Part shown: one piece after another, positions 34,802 to 47,920 of the stretch | How the letters are laid out: every line of letters starts with the position of its first letter | Numbering within the stretch: the first letter of the stretch is position 1 | Source: Lateolabrax maculatus | Lineage: Eukaryota > Chordata > Actinopteri > Acropomatiformes > Lateolabracidae | Direction: 5' to 3' | DNA: 64,000 nucleotides | Assembly: GCA_031216445.1 (NCBI GenBank) | Contig: CM062198.1 | Coordinates: 124,001-188,000, forward strand | The notes under the pieces: model-generated | Database searches by the model: none | What the model was told of the DNA's origin: nothing | The model's input: the letters and a program-made list of their open reading frames with translations, nothing else | Made by a program: the position numbers and the translations under genes

Positions 34802-37800
34802 CACTGTAAAATCTAATTAGTTGACCTTACTTAAAAAAAGTATGCAAACTCGTTGCAAATTAAGCAAAGTAATCTTAAGAATAGTGAGTTAGAAAAGCTT
34901 GTTTATTTTAAGTGTGCAGTACCAAATCAAGTAGTACAACTAAAAAAAAAAAAAAAAAGTTCATGTAACTTAATAGCCATGCTTAGTGTTAACTTAATTT
35001 TTTCATTTTGTGTGGACTGCTTGATACAAATTTAACCCCACTTAGAATTATGATACCTACTACTTACTACTCACTCATTTTTTTTCAGTTCATTTCAGTT
35101 CAGTTAAATTAAACAAACCAATTTCCTTGAATGGGTCCTTGTCCTTCTCCCATTTCTTATCTATTTTAGCTGTTATTACCTAATAAAGGGAAAAACACCA
35201 CAAACATATACTTTAAAAGAACACTCACTGGGTTTGTTCAGCTGCATTACAACATTTATTAAAAAAATAATTGCATCACTGACAGATCTAGGCTGAACAA
35301 TAAATGTTCGATATTGTTACTTTTGATTCCAATTCTCCAATATAAAATGTGTGTTTTATCACTCATGTAATAACCTTACAATAAACAATAAAATTACTGT
35401 TCTCTATCCTCTTGTCATATTTAATGTATTTTAAAGCTAGTTGTAAAATTGCTCATAGTGTGATCTATGTCTGTTAGGCTATTGTAATAACAATATGCAT
35501 TAAATCTATTATTCAGCCTCAAGTGTTCTGTTCCCAAGTATCACTTTCTTGTACATTCAAGTACAAAACAGCAGCTAAACAACAAACTTGTGGTTTGATT
35601 TGACTGTAGAACATGACATGGACATGGCAAAAATAAAACCACATTTTTGTGAGCTAATTCTATGCATGTAACAGTCTCACAATATTAAACAGGTAAACAC
35701 CTGATAATTACAGGACTTCAGTGCATGCAAAATCATTGCATTTCTGATCAAAACTGAAAGTACAACAAATGCTTTTGTGTCCCAAAGCGAGCATCAGTCC
35801 AAGGTTTAAACCAACACAGAAAAACATCACTCCTTGGGTTTTGTATTTGTACTACATTATAACTACTATAATTAAAAGTTTTCCCAAAACACAAATGTAA
35901 ACAGGTCAACCTTGCTAGGTTCCTTTCTGACAACATTATCTAACAACTCTTTGCAACACAAGGTGGCGCTATTTCCACCATTAGCATACTAGCATAACAT
36001 GGTACACTTTAATAGAATTTTTTTTTTTTTTTGAGATCATAAACAAGCCAGCTCAGTTGCATGAAAGCATAAAACTTTCTCTGATAACAGGAGAACATTA
36101 ACTGCTGCATAATTTACAAAGTGCTATCTGACAGCTGATGGGTCTTTACTGGTCTAACCCAGTAGACTGTTCTTCAAAGTTAACAGTTTTGGTGGGAGGT
36201 TTGCTTTCCCAGTCCAAGCATCACAGTCTGAATGAAGTTGAGTGTATTTGCCATGCATTTTGGGTAATCCAAATGCAAAGCATATGTAAGCCCAAATAAC
36301 AGACAAACTGCCTGAGGCAAGTTTTTTTATATGATCCATGATGATACCTCCCTCCAGAATGATGGCAGTGGAGATGGGCTGGAGGTCTACTGAACTTGGA
36401 CCCTCATGAGGATTATCTTCACTGACAACTGTCAGCACACCGACAGTGCATTCTAGGGCCTCGTCTCTCGCTGTACCCTACAAAGACACACACACACATT
36501 CTTCAGCATGGCAATTTATGCTCTTCTAAACATTCATTTTTAATGTTGAAAGCATTTGCTAGGGAATATGGTTTTAAATATGTGTTCACACTGGATTGTT
36601 ACAATATAACCAACAAAATAAATGTGGTATGATTAAACTAAAGCTATGGTCCACAAGGTCCATATATTCTTAAACAGTGACACTGACTTTTCAGCCTGGA
36701 CTCCTGCTCCTTAGATTTACAATTAATTAATGTGTACAACGTTTATGTGGCAAATTTCATTTTTATTTACTGGCTGTTTAAATACCTCTCAGATTAGCTG
36801 TGGAGGAATTGCCATACAAAATACATCAATCACTGTACAAAATGTATATTGTATATTGTGCAGATAAAATTACATCTTCTATGTCAGCACAGATATAGTT
36901 CTATTTTAATGCAGACCAAACTTTTTCTTATGTGCAAGTACTTACAGAGCATGTCTTGAAGAATTCACTGGAGTCGTCACCAAGTAAAATAGGAATGCCT
37001 TTGAGGACAACAGAGCGAAGTACTGTCACGTCTGGTGTCTAATGATACACAGAGAGAGAAAAGACCAGTTAACAGAGTAATTTGCAAGGCACAAGCACAA
37101 GTCAGACAGGAAATAGAATAGGTTGGGCTGGATCATCTCATTTAGAACTTGATTGATGAACTATCACACAGATCAAAAGCAAAATTAACCTACTTACCAT
37201 CCAGCTCATGTGCTGCATCAGCTCACTGAGCTTCTGGCCAACAGTTCCCCTTCTTGTTTTGAAAAGTTCAATGAAACGTGGGGTATACTGGTCCAGAGCC
37301 TCAAAGAAGTCTCCCTCAAGATTCTTACTTGCGATTCTGTTGAACTCAGCAAACACCTGAAAAGTAGAGAGAGGGGTGGGTAGGGATGGAGAGATGGCAG
37401 AAGTGTTAACATTCCAACAAGTGTGTTTGGATTTCTAGCCACACACCTTGAATTTCTTTTTGATAGGCATTATTTTATTGGTTGAGAACAAAAATAGTTT
37501 ACCTGTCTGTGAAGAGTGCTGGCCATCGTTCAACAATGTTCTGTACAGCAGGTTCCTTTTCTACAATTTCTTGTCTGCGTAGTGGGAATGATTGGTCCAT
37601 CATTTGTGAGATGAGAGTGCCATTGGGTTGTTTCTTCTTCATTTCTTCCACGAGAACCTTTCTGGCATTTTCAAGGCTTGTTTCATCATGTCCTTCAGGT
37701 AAGTTAGGTAGGGAGTTTGCTTCACCTCTTTTTGGCCGTTTGATATTCTTGCTTGAGGATTCTCCTTCTGGGTTGCCTTTACTTCTTTTGCCTCCATTGA

Positions 37801-39800
37801 TTGCTACATCCTCACATCCAGCTTTTTGAAGCTTTGTGCGATAATTTAAGGCTGTTTTTCCAGCCATACCATCTGTGTGGTCCAGGCTCAGTGAGGCAGG
37901 GGTGTTTGCTAATTAGTGCTTTTGCAACACTGCTGAAGTCATCATCTTTAGGGTAAGCCTTGAAACTGTACATCGTCTCAGCAAGCTTTTCTAGTATGTC
38001 ATGCTTCATATCTCGTGGTAGAGTCATACGTGTTCCATCCTTCATAAAGGCAAGATCTGCCTGTCTGAGTCTATAGTCAACATCAACTGAGAAATTGGGT
38101 ATGTCAAAGAAATCTGGCCACTGTTGTCTTAGCGATGGTGATGCTCTTCCTGTCGACAGGATCTCAGTGTCTGCTGTGCTGCACTCAGTGTCTGATGTTG
38201 TGGTGGGTGATGACAATGCGGTTAAATGGAGAGTCACAAGAGGGATGATTTTGAGCGTAGCTCTTTCAGGTAAATCAGTTATTTCAGTCAAATTGCAGAG
38301 GGCATTATGGAAGTCTTGATCTTCATACTGCAGTTTAAAGTCATACTGCAGTGACAGTTTATCTACCAGTTGCACTTTTAATTCTTCAATAGACTGTGGT
38401 CTCTCATTTAAAGTCAACTTCCTGATATCATCTTCAGCGATGATGAGTAGAGCAAGCTGAATGGAATGAAGAGAGGAGCGATATTTAGGGTGTAGATTTC
38501 CAAGTACCCAGTAGATGGCAGCTTGTGTTTCTTTCTGGAGGTTCCCAAGGGCTTAGCCACCTCAAAATCATCTATGTACAAGAAAAGAGCAATCCTGAAT
38601 TCTTCCTCTGTCAAGAGAGAATTGTCTTTAAACCGGTAACCATCCCTGTGAGATCTGTATCCTTGTGACAAATTTGTCTCAGATGACATGGCCTTATCTA
38701 AAATTTCTCCATTGTTTAGTAATGTCTGCAGCATTTTTAGTATGGGGATATACACAACTGTCTGCCTGTCATTTTTTAGGACAAACTCAATAGGCGTCAC
38801 CACTGAGAATTCTTTTCAAATGTATGATGTTCGCTTGCTAGTGGTTGACAATGACCCCCTAGTAGAAGTGAATTTCAGGAATACATTATTCTCAGTAAAT
38901 ACTTTAGCTATCTCACTCACTTAAGAGTCCTCAACATCTCCACAATGTTGATTTAGTATTTTTCCAACCGAGGTATGTAACAATGGCTGTGAAAGCACAT
39001 AAATTTGGTTGATCTGCTCTATAACTTCTTGCAGGGCATTTTCAGAGATGTTAAGAATCGATGACATTTTCAGAAAAACAGCAGCTACATTATGTTCCAA
39101 CTGACTCTCCAAGTCTCCCACATCTTCATTGAGCTCAGTAACCTCAAACTCAACCTGATCAGTTTCAGGGGCACTATCCTCAGGTTGAATATTTATATTA
39201 GGTGGAGGTACCTCAAGTACATTATGTGACACAATTTCAGGTTTGAATGCCATCTTATTGTGGTCTTGATGTTCTTTGCTTTTATGTGCATTAAAGGTTG
39301 AATAAACATTGCTCTGAAAGCTACAGCCTTGATATGGACAGGAAACCTTTTGCTTCAGCTTCAAATGTCTTCGTAAATGGGTAAAAAAGTCAGCTCCAGT
39401 GCAAGGCTCCACAAAGTCACACAGCTGACAATGGAAAGCAGTTTCACCCACGTTCCCCAGGTCCTTTTGAGTGTGCCATGTTGATAAGTGGACTTTGAGT
39501 GCATTGAAAGATTTAAATGTGCACAGGCACTCCTTATAAAGGCACGGTAGTGGTGATATTCGAGTGTGGCACCCGTGTTTTAAGCGGTAATGCTTAAGTA
39601 AGAAGCACCTCTTTTCAGCACAAAATGTGCAGTACTTACACAACCACTGCATAGGAAGTTTTTTGTCTTCTTGAAAAATCTGAAAAGAAAAGATCATTTT
39701 AGCATCAAGCCCGGCAAAATAGAAACAAAAAACAAAAACACTAACATGCAGTATCAGACTTGAAATACCAGAGCAACAGAAAAAAACCTTCCTTGCAAAA
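34802..39800 (-). mobile_element. X transposon, left part, truncated (B5)
   Basis: Left terminus at 34802, cut at 39800. Carries the 'ctaggctgaac' and 'gttgtaaaatt' states in the 3' flank shared by B5-B8. Confidence 0.85.
36154..39679 (-). pseudogene. X gene, B5
   Basis: Zinc-finger frame intact from 39652 down to 38921. Diagnostic: GKANLPP in exon 4 (B5-B7 only), EANSLPNL (B4-B6). Shared lesions present, headless. Confidence 0.8.
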
Positions 39801-40082
39801 TTGTCTCAGCTACAAACGCAGGTCGGAAAAATGGTGACCACCAGACTGCTTGAAGGCGTCTCAACACCTCCCCACTTGTGCAATGGTCCTGACCATGCGC
39901 ACTACGTGTAGCAACCTGTACCAAAGATGTTGGGAGGACAATATGTCCATGTGCACTTCGCCATAGCCCATGTGATGGACCTTCTTCAGTGATTATACTT
40001 GCCCCCCTTTTTGCCCATACAGAATGTGCATATGGACTTGCCTGATGTTGTGCTGCTATTACATAGCAGCACATATATATAG

Positions 40083-40129
<47 letters not shown>

Positions 40130-40688
40130 TATATATAAGTTTGTCAGTGGTTCACAATCTCCAGCTACTAGCAGTGGTCCTATACAGGTGGGTGTAGCTA
40201 TGCGTTTTGCGGCTTCATCTGCTAAGTTGTTGCCTTTAGCTATCAGGGAATTCGTTTTTTGATGAGCTACGCATTTAATGATGGCTAACACTTTTGGATG
40301 GTGTATGGCTTCTAGTAAAGCTGAGATGGCAGAAATGACGACATGTGTCTCACCGTTTGTGGTTTGGGAGCTTTCGATACTGCCTCAATTTGTGAGGGCA
40401 CTATAGCTCATTTAGTGCCACAGAGTTGTCTACCTAAGTATTCAACCTGTGTCTGGCAAAACTGTAATTTATTTTTACTCACCTTGTGAGCCCCCTTTTC
40501 TAAAGCCATCAGGGCTGAGACTGAGTCTTGTGCACATTGAGCTTTGGAGGTGCTACATATCAAGAGATCATCTACATATTGTAGTACTGTACTGGACACG
40601 TCTAGGTGTTGCAGGTCATTAGCCAATACTCGACTGAATATTGAGGGACTTTCAACATAGCTCTGCGGGAGACGTGTGTACGTATACT
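39801..40688 (-). pseudogene. pol: ERV pol fragment in B6
   Basis: YVDD frame 40626-40408, long (TA)n tract, otherwise as in B5. Confidence 0.85.
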
Positions 40689-43600
40689 CACTGTAAAATC
40701 TAATTAGTTGACCTTACTTAAAAAAAGTATGCAAACTCGTTGCAAATTAAGCAAAGTAATCTTAAGAATAGTGAGTTAGAAAAGCTTGTTTATTTTAAGT
40801 GTGCAGTACCAAATCAAGTAGTACAACTAAAAAAAAAAAAAAAAAGTTCATGTAACTTAATAGCCATGCTTAGTGTTAACTTAATTTTTTCATTTTGTGT
40901 GGACTGCTTGATACAAATTTAACCCCACTTAGAATTATGATACCTACTACTTACTACTCACTCATTTTTTTTCAGTTCATTTCAGTTCAGTTAAATTAAA
41001 CAAACCAATTTCCTTGAATGGGTCCTTGTCCTTCTCCCATTTCTTATCTATTTTAGCTGTTATTACCTAATAAAGGGAAAAACACCACAAACATATACTT
41101 TAAAAGAACACTCACTGGGTTTGTTCAGCTGCATTACAACATTTATTAAAAAAATAATTGCATCACTGACAGATCTAGGCTGAACAATAAATGTTCGATA
41201 TTGTTACTTTTGATTCCAATTCTCCAATATAAAATGTGTGTTTTATCACTCATGTAATAACCTTACAATAAACAATAAAATTACTGTTCTCTATCCTCTT
41301 GTCATATTTAATGTATTTTAAAGCTAGTTGTAAAATTGCTCATAGTGTGATCTATGTCTGTTAGGCTATTGTAATAACAATATGCATTAAATCTATTATT
41401 CAGCCTCAAGTGTTCTGTTCCCAAGTATCACTTTCTTGTACATTCAAGTACAAAACAGCAGCTAAACAACAAACTTGTGGTTTGATTTGACTGTAGAACA
41501 TGACATGGACATGGCAAAAATAAAACCACATTTTTGTGAGCTAATTCTATGCATGTAACAGTCTCACAATATTAAACAGGTAAACACCTGATAATTACAG
41601 GACTTCAGTGCATGCAAAATCATTGCATTTCTGATCAAAACTGAAAGTACAACAAATGCTTTTGTGTCCCAAAGCGAGCATCAGTCCAAGGTTTAAACCA
41701 ACACAGAAAAACATCACTCCTTGGGTTTTGTATTTGTACTACATTATAACTACTATAATTAAAAGTTTTCCCAAAACACAAATGTAAACAGGTCAACCTT
41801 GCTAGGTTCCTTTCTGACAACATTATCTAACAACTCTTTGCAACACAAGGTGGCGCTATTTCCACCATTAGCATACTAGCATAACATGGTACACTTTAAT
41901 AGAATTTTTTTTTTTTTTTGAGATCATAAACAAGCCAGCTCAGTTGCATGAAAGCATAAAACTTTCTCTGATAACAGGAGAACATTAACTGCTGCATAAT
42001 TTACAAAGTGCTATCTGACAGCTGATGGGTCTTTACTGGTCTAACCCAGTAGACTGTTCTTCAAAGTTAACAGTTTTGGTGGGAGGTTTGCTTTCCCAGT
42101 CCAAGCATCACAGTCTGAATGAAGTTGAGTGTATTTGCCATGCATTTTGGGTAATCCAAATGCAAAGCATATGTAAGCCCAAATAACAGACAAACTGCCT
42201 GAGGCAAGTTTTTTTATATGATCCATGATGATACCTCCCTCCAGAATGATGGCAGTGGAGATGGGCTGGAGGTCTACTGAACTTGGACCCTCATGAGGAT
42301 TATCTTCACTGACAACTGTCAGCACACCGACAGTGCATTCTAGGGCCTCGTCTCTCGCTGTACCCTACAAAGACACACACACACATTCTTCAGCATGGCA
42401 ATTTATGCTCTTCTAAACATTCATTTTTAATGTTGAAAGCATTTGCTAGGGAATATGGTTTTAAATATGTGTTCACACTGGATTGTTACAATATAACCAA
42501 CAAAATAAATGTGGTATGATTAAACTAAAGCTATGGTCCACAAGGTCCATATATTCTTAAACAGTGACACTGACTTTTCAGCCTGGACTCCTGCTCCTTA
42601 GATTTACAATTAATTAATGTGTACAACGTTTATGTGGCAAATTTCATTTTTATTTACTGGCTGTTTAAATACCTCTCAGATTAGCTGTGGAGGAATTGCC
42701 ATACAAAATACATCAATCACTGTACAAAATGTATATTGTATATTGTGCAGATAAAATTACATCTTCTATGTCAGCACAGATATAGTTCTATTTTAATGCA
42801 GACCAAACTTTTTCTTATGTGCAAGTACTTACAGAGCATGTCTTGAAGAATTCACTGGAGTCGTCACCAAGTAAAATAGGAATGCCTTTGAGGACAACAG
42901 AGCGAAGTACTGTCACGTCTGGTGTCTAATGATACACAGAGAGAGAAAAGACCAGTTAACAGAGTAATTTGCAAGGCACAAGCACAAGTCAGACAGGAAA
43001 TAGAATAGGTTGGGCTGGATCATCTCATTTAGAACTTGATTGATGAACTATCACACAGATCAAAAGCAAAATTAACCTACTTACCATCCAGCTCATGTGC
43101 TGCATCAGCTCACTGAGCTTCTGGCCAACAGTTCCCCTTCTTGTTTTGAAAAGTTCAATGAAACGTGGGGTATACTGGTCCAGAGCCTCAAAGAAGTCTC
43201 CCTCAAGATTCTTACTTGCGATTCTGTTGAACTCAGCAAACACCTGAAAAGTAGAGAGAGGGGTGGGTAGGGATGGAGAGATGGCAGAAGTGTTAACATT
43301 CCAACAAGTGTGTTTGGATTTCTAGCCACACACCTTGAATTTCTTTTTGATAGGCATTATTTTATTGGTTGAGAACAAAAATAGTTTACCTGTCTGTGAA
43401 GAGTGCTGGCCATCGTTCAACAATGTTCTGTACAGCAGGTTCCTTTTCTACAATTTCTTGTCTGCGTAGTGGGAATGATTGGTCCATCATTTGTGAGATG
43501 AGAGTGCCATTGGGTTGTTTCTTCTTCATTTCTTCCACGAGAACCTTTCTGGCATTTTCAAGGCTTGTTTCATCATGTCCTTCAGGTAAGTTAGGTAGGG

Positions 43601-45687
43601 AGTTTGCTTCACCTCTTTTTGGCCGTTTGATATTCTTGCTTGAGGATTCTCCTTCTGGGTTGCCTTTACTTCTTTTGCCTCCATTGATTGCTACATCCTC
43701 ACATCCAGCTTTTTGAAGCTTTGTGCGATAATTTAAGGCTGTTTTTCCAGCCATACCATCTGTGTGGTCCAGGCTCAGTGAGGCAGGGGTGTTTGCTAAT
43801 TAGTGCTTTTGCAACACTGCTGAAGTCATCATCTTTAGGGTAAGCCTTGAAACTGTACATCGTCTCAGCAAGCTTTTCTAGTATGTCATGCTTCATATCT
43901 CGTGGTAGAGTCATACGTGTTCCATCCTTCATAAAGGCAAGATCTGCCTGTCTGAGTCTATAGTCAACATCAACTGAGAAATTGGGTATGTCAAAGAAAT
44001 CTGGCCACTGTTGTCTTAGCGATGGTGATGCTCTTCCTGTCGACAGGATCTCAGTGTCTGCTGTGCTGCACTCAGTGTCTGATGTTGTGGTGGGTGATGA
44101 CAATGCGGTTAAATGGAGAGTCACAAGAGGGATGATTTTGAGCGTAGCTCTTTCAGGTAAATCAGTTATTTCAGTCAAATTGCAGAGGGCATTATGGAAG
44201 TCTTGATCTTCATACTGCAGTTTAAAGTCATACTGCAGTGACAGTTTATCTACCAGTTGCACTTTTAATTCTTCAATAGACTGTGGTCTCTCATTTAAAG
44301 TCAACTTCCTGATATCATCTTCAGCGATGATGAGTAGAGCAAGCTGAATGGAATGAAGAGAGGAGCGATATTTAGGGTGTAGATTTCCAAGTACCCAGTA
44401 GATGGCAGCTTGTGTTTCTTTCTGGAGGTTCCCAAGGGCTTAGCCACCTCAAAATCATCTATGTACAAGAAAAGAGCAATCCTGAATTCTTCCTCTGTCA
44501 AGAGAGAATTGTCTTTAAACCGGTAACCATCCCTGTGAGATCTGTATCCTTGTGACAAATTTGTCTCAGATGACATGGCCTTATCTAAAATTTCTCCATT
44601 GTTTAGTAATGTCTGCAGCATTTTTAGTATGGGGATATACACAACTGTCTGCCTGTCATTTTTTAGGACAAACTCAATAGGCGTCACCACTGAGAATTCT
44701 TTTCAAATGTATGATGTTCGCTTGCTAGTGGTTGACAATGACCCCCTAGTAGAAGTGAATTTCAGGAATACATTATTCTCAGTAAATACTTTAGCTATCT
44801 CACTCACTTAAGAGTCCTCAACATCTCCACAATGTTGATTTAGTATTTTTCCAACCGAGGTATGTAACAATGGCTGTGAAAGCACATAAATTTGGTTGAT
44901 CTGCTCTATAACTTCTTGCAGGGCATTTTCAGAGATGTTAAGAATCGATGACATTTTCAGAAAAACAGCAGCTACATTATGTTCCAACTGACTCTCCAAG
45001 TCTCCCACATCTTCATTGAGCTCAGTAACCTCAAACTCAACCTGATCAGTTTCAGGGGCACTATCCTCAGGTTGAATATTTATATTAGGTGGAGGTACCT
45101 CAAGTACATTATGTGACACAATTTCAGGTTTGAATGCCATCTTATTGTGGTCTTGATGTTCTTTGCTTTTATGTGCATTAAAGGTTGAATAAACATTGCT
45201 CTGAAAGCTACAGCCTTGATATGGACAGGAAACCTTTTGCTTCAGCTTCAAATGTCTTCGTAAATGGGTAAAAAAGTCAGCTCCAGTGCAAGGCTCCACA
45301 AAGTCACACAGCTGACAATGGAAAGCAGTTTCACCCACGTTCCCCAGGTCCTTTTGAGTGTGCCATGTTGATAAGTGGACTTTGAGTGCATTGAAAGATT
45401 TAAATGTGCACAGGCACTCCTTATAAAGGCACGGTAGTGGTGATATTCGAGTGTGGCACCCGTGTTTTAAGCGGTAATGCTTAAGTAAGAAGCACCTCTT
45501 TTCAGCACAAAATGTGCAGTACTTACACAACCACTGCATAGGAAGTTTTTTGTCTTCTTGAAAAATCTGAAAAGAAAAGATAATTTTAGCATCAAGCCCG
45601 GCAAAATAGAAACAAAAAACAAAAACACTAACATGCAGTATCAGACTTGAAATACCAGAGCAACAGAAAAAAACCTTCCTTGCAAAA
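40689..45687 (-). mobile_element. X transposon, left part, truncated (B6)
   Basis: Left terminus at 40689, cut at 45687. Very close to B5 throughout, consistent with one of the most recent duplications. Confidence 0.85.
42041..45566 (-). pseudogene. X gene, B6
   Basis: Same diagnostic states as B5. The upstream intronic ATG seen in other copies is changed to ATT (gataatttta at about 45580), so the first ATG of the zinc-finger frame is at 45539, which supports that ATG as the meaningful one. Confidence 0.8.
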
Positions 45688-45969
45688 TTGTCTCAGCTAC
45701 AAACGCAGGTCGGAAAAATGGTGACCACCAGACTGCTTGAAGGCGTCTCAACACCTCCCCACTTGTGCAATGGTCCTGACCATGCGCACTACGTGTAGCA
45801 ACCTGTACCAAAGATGTTGGGAGGACAATATGTCCATGTGCACTTCGCCATAGCCCATGTGATGGACCTTCTTCAGTGATTATACTTGCCCCCCTTTTTG
45901 CCCATACAGAATGTGCATATGGACTTGCCTGATGTTGTGCTGCTATTACATAGCAGCACATATATATAG

Positions 45970-46010
<41 letters not shown>

Positions 46011-46569
46011 TATATATAAGTTTGTCAGTGGTTCACAATCTCCAGCTACTAGCAGTGGTCCTATACAGGTGGGTGTAGCTATGCGTTTTGCGGCTTCATC
46101 TGCTAAGTTGTTGCCTTTAGCTATCAGGGAATTCGTTTTTTGATGAGCTACGCATTTAATGATGGCTAACACTTTTGGATGGTGTATGGCTTCTAGTAAA
46201 GCTGAGATGGCAGAAATGACGACATGTGTCTCACCGTTTGTGGTTTGGGAGCTTTCGATACTGCCTCAATTTGTGAGGGCACTATAGCTCATTTAGTGCC
46301 ACAGAGTTGTCTACCTAAGTATTCAACCTGTGTCTGGCAAAACTGTAATTTATTTTTACTCACCTTGTGAGCCCCCTTTTCTAAAGCCATCAGGGCTGAG
46401 ACTGAGTCTTGTGCACATTGAGCTTTGGAGGTGCTACATATCAAGAGATCATCTACATATTGTAGTACTGTACTGGACACGTCTAGGTGTTGCAGGTCAT
46501 TAGCCAATACTCGACTGAATATTGAGGGACTTTCAACATAGCTCTGCGGGAGACGTGTGTACGTATACT
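45688..46569 (-). pseudogene. pol: ERV pol fragment in B7
   Basis: YVDD frame 46507-46289. Begins at the B6/B7 junction and ends at TACT before the second complete X. Confidence 0.85.
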
Positions 46570-47920
46570 CACTGTAAAATCTAATTAGTTGACCTTACTT
46601 AAAAAAAGTATGCAAACTCGTTGCAAATTAAGCAAAGTAATCTTAAGAATAGTGAGTTAGAAAAGCTTGTTTATTTTAAGTGTGCAGTACCAAATCAAGT
46701 AGTACAACTAAAAAAAAAAAAAAAAAGTTCATGTAACTTAATAGCCATGCTTAGTGTTAACTTAATTTTTTCATTTTGTGTGGACTGCTTGATACAAATT
46801 TAACCCCACTTAGAATTATGATACCTACTACTTACTACTCACTCATTTTTTTTCAGTTCATTTCAGTTCAGTTAAATTAAACAAACCAATTTCCTTGAAT
46901 GGGTCCTTGTCCTTCTCCCATTTCTTATCTATTTTAGCTGTTATTACCTAATAAAGGGAAAAACACCACAAACATATACTTTAAAAGAACACTCACTGGG
47001 TTTGTTCAGCTGCATTACAACATTTATTAAAAAAATAATTGCATCACTGACAGATCTAGGCTGAACAATAAATGTTCGATATTGTTACTTTTGATTCCAA
47101 TTCTCCAATATAAAATGTGTGTTTTATCACTCATGTAATAACCTTACAATAAACAATAAAATTACTGTTCTCTATCCTCTTGTCATATTTAATGTATTTT
47201 AAAGCTAGTTGTAAAATTGCTCATAGTGTGATCTATGTCTGTTAGGCTATTGTAATAACAATATGCATTAAATCTATTATTCAGCCTCAAGTGTTCTGTT
47301 CCCAAGTATCACTTTCTTGTACATTCAAGTACAAAACAGCAGCTAAACAACAAACTTGTGGTTTGATTTGACTGTAGAACATGACATGGACATGGCAAAA
47401 ATAAAACCACATTTTTGTGAGCTAATTCTATGCATGTAACAGTCTCACAATATTAAACAGGTAAACACCTGATAATTACAGGACTTCAGTGCATGCAAAA
47501 TCATTGCATTTCTGATCAAAACTGAAAGTACAACAAATGCTTTTGTGTCCCAAAGCGAGCATCAGTCCAAGGTTTAAACCAACACAGAAAAACATCACTC
47601 CTTGGGTTTTGTATTTGTACTACATTATAACTATTATAATTAAAAGTTTTCCCAAAACACAAATGTAAACAGGTCAACCTTGCTAGGTTCCTTTCTGACA
47701 ACATTATCTAACAACTCTTTGCAACACAAGGTGGCGCTATTTCCACCATTAGCATACTAGCATAACATGGTACACTTTAATAGAATTTTTTTTTTTTTTG
47801 AGATCATAAACAAGCCAGCTCAGTTGCATGAAAGCATAAAACTTTCTCTGATAACAGGAGAACATTAACTGCTGCATAATTTACAAAGTGCTATCTGACA
47901 GCTGATGGGTCTTTACTGGT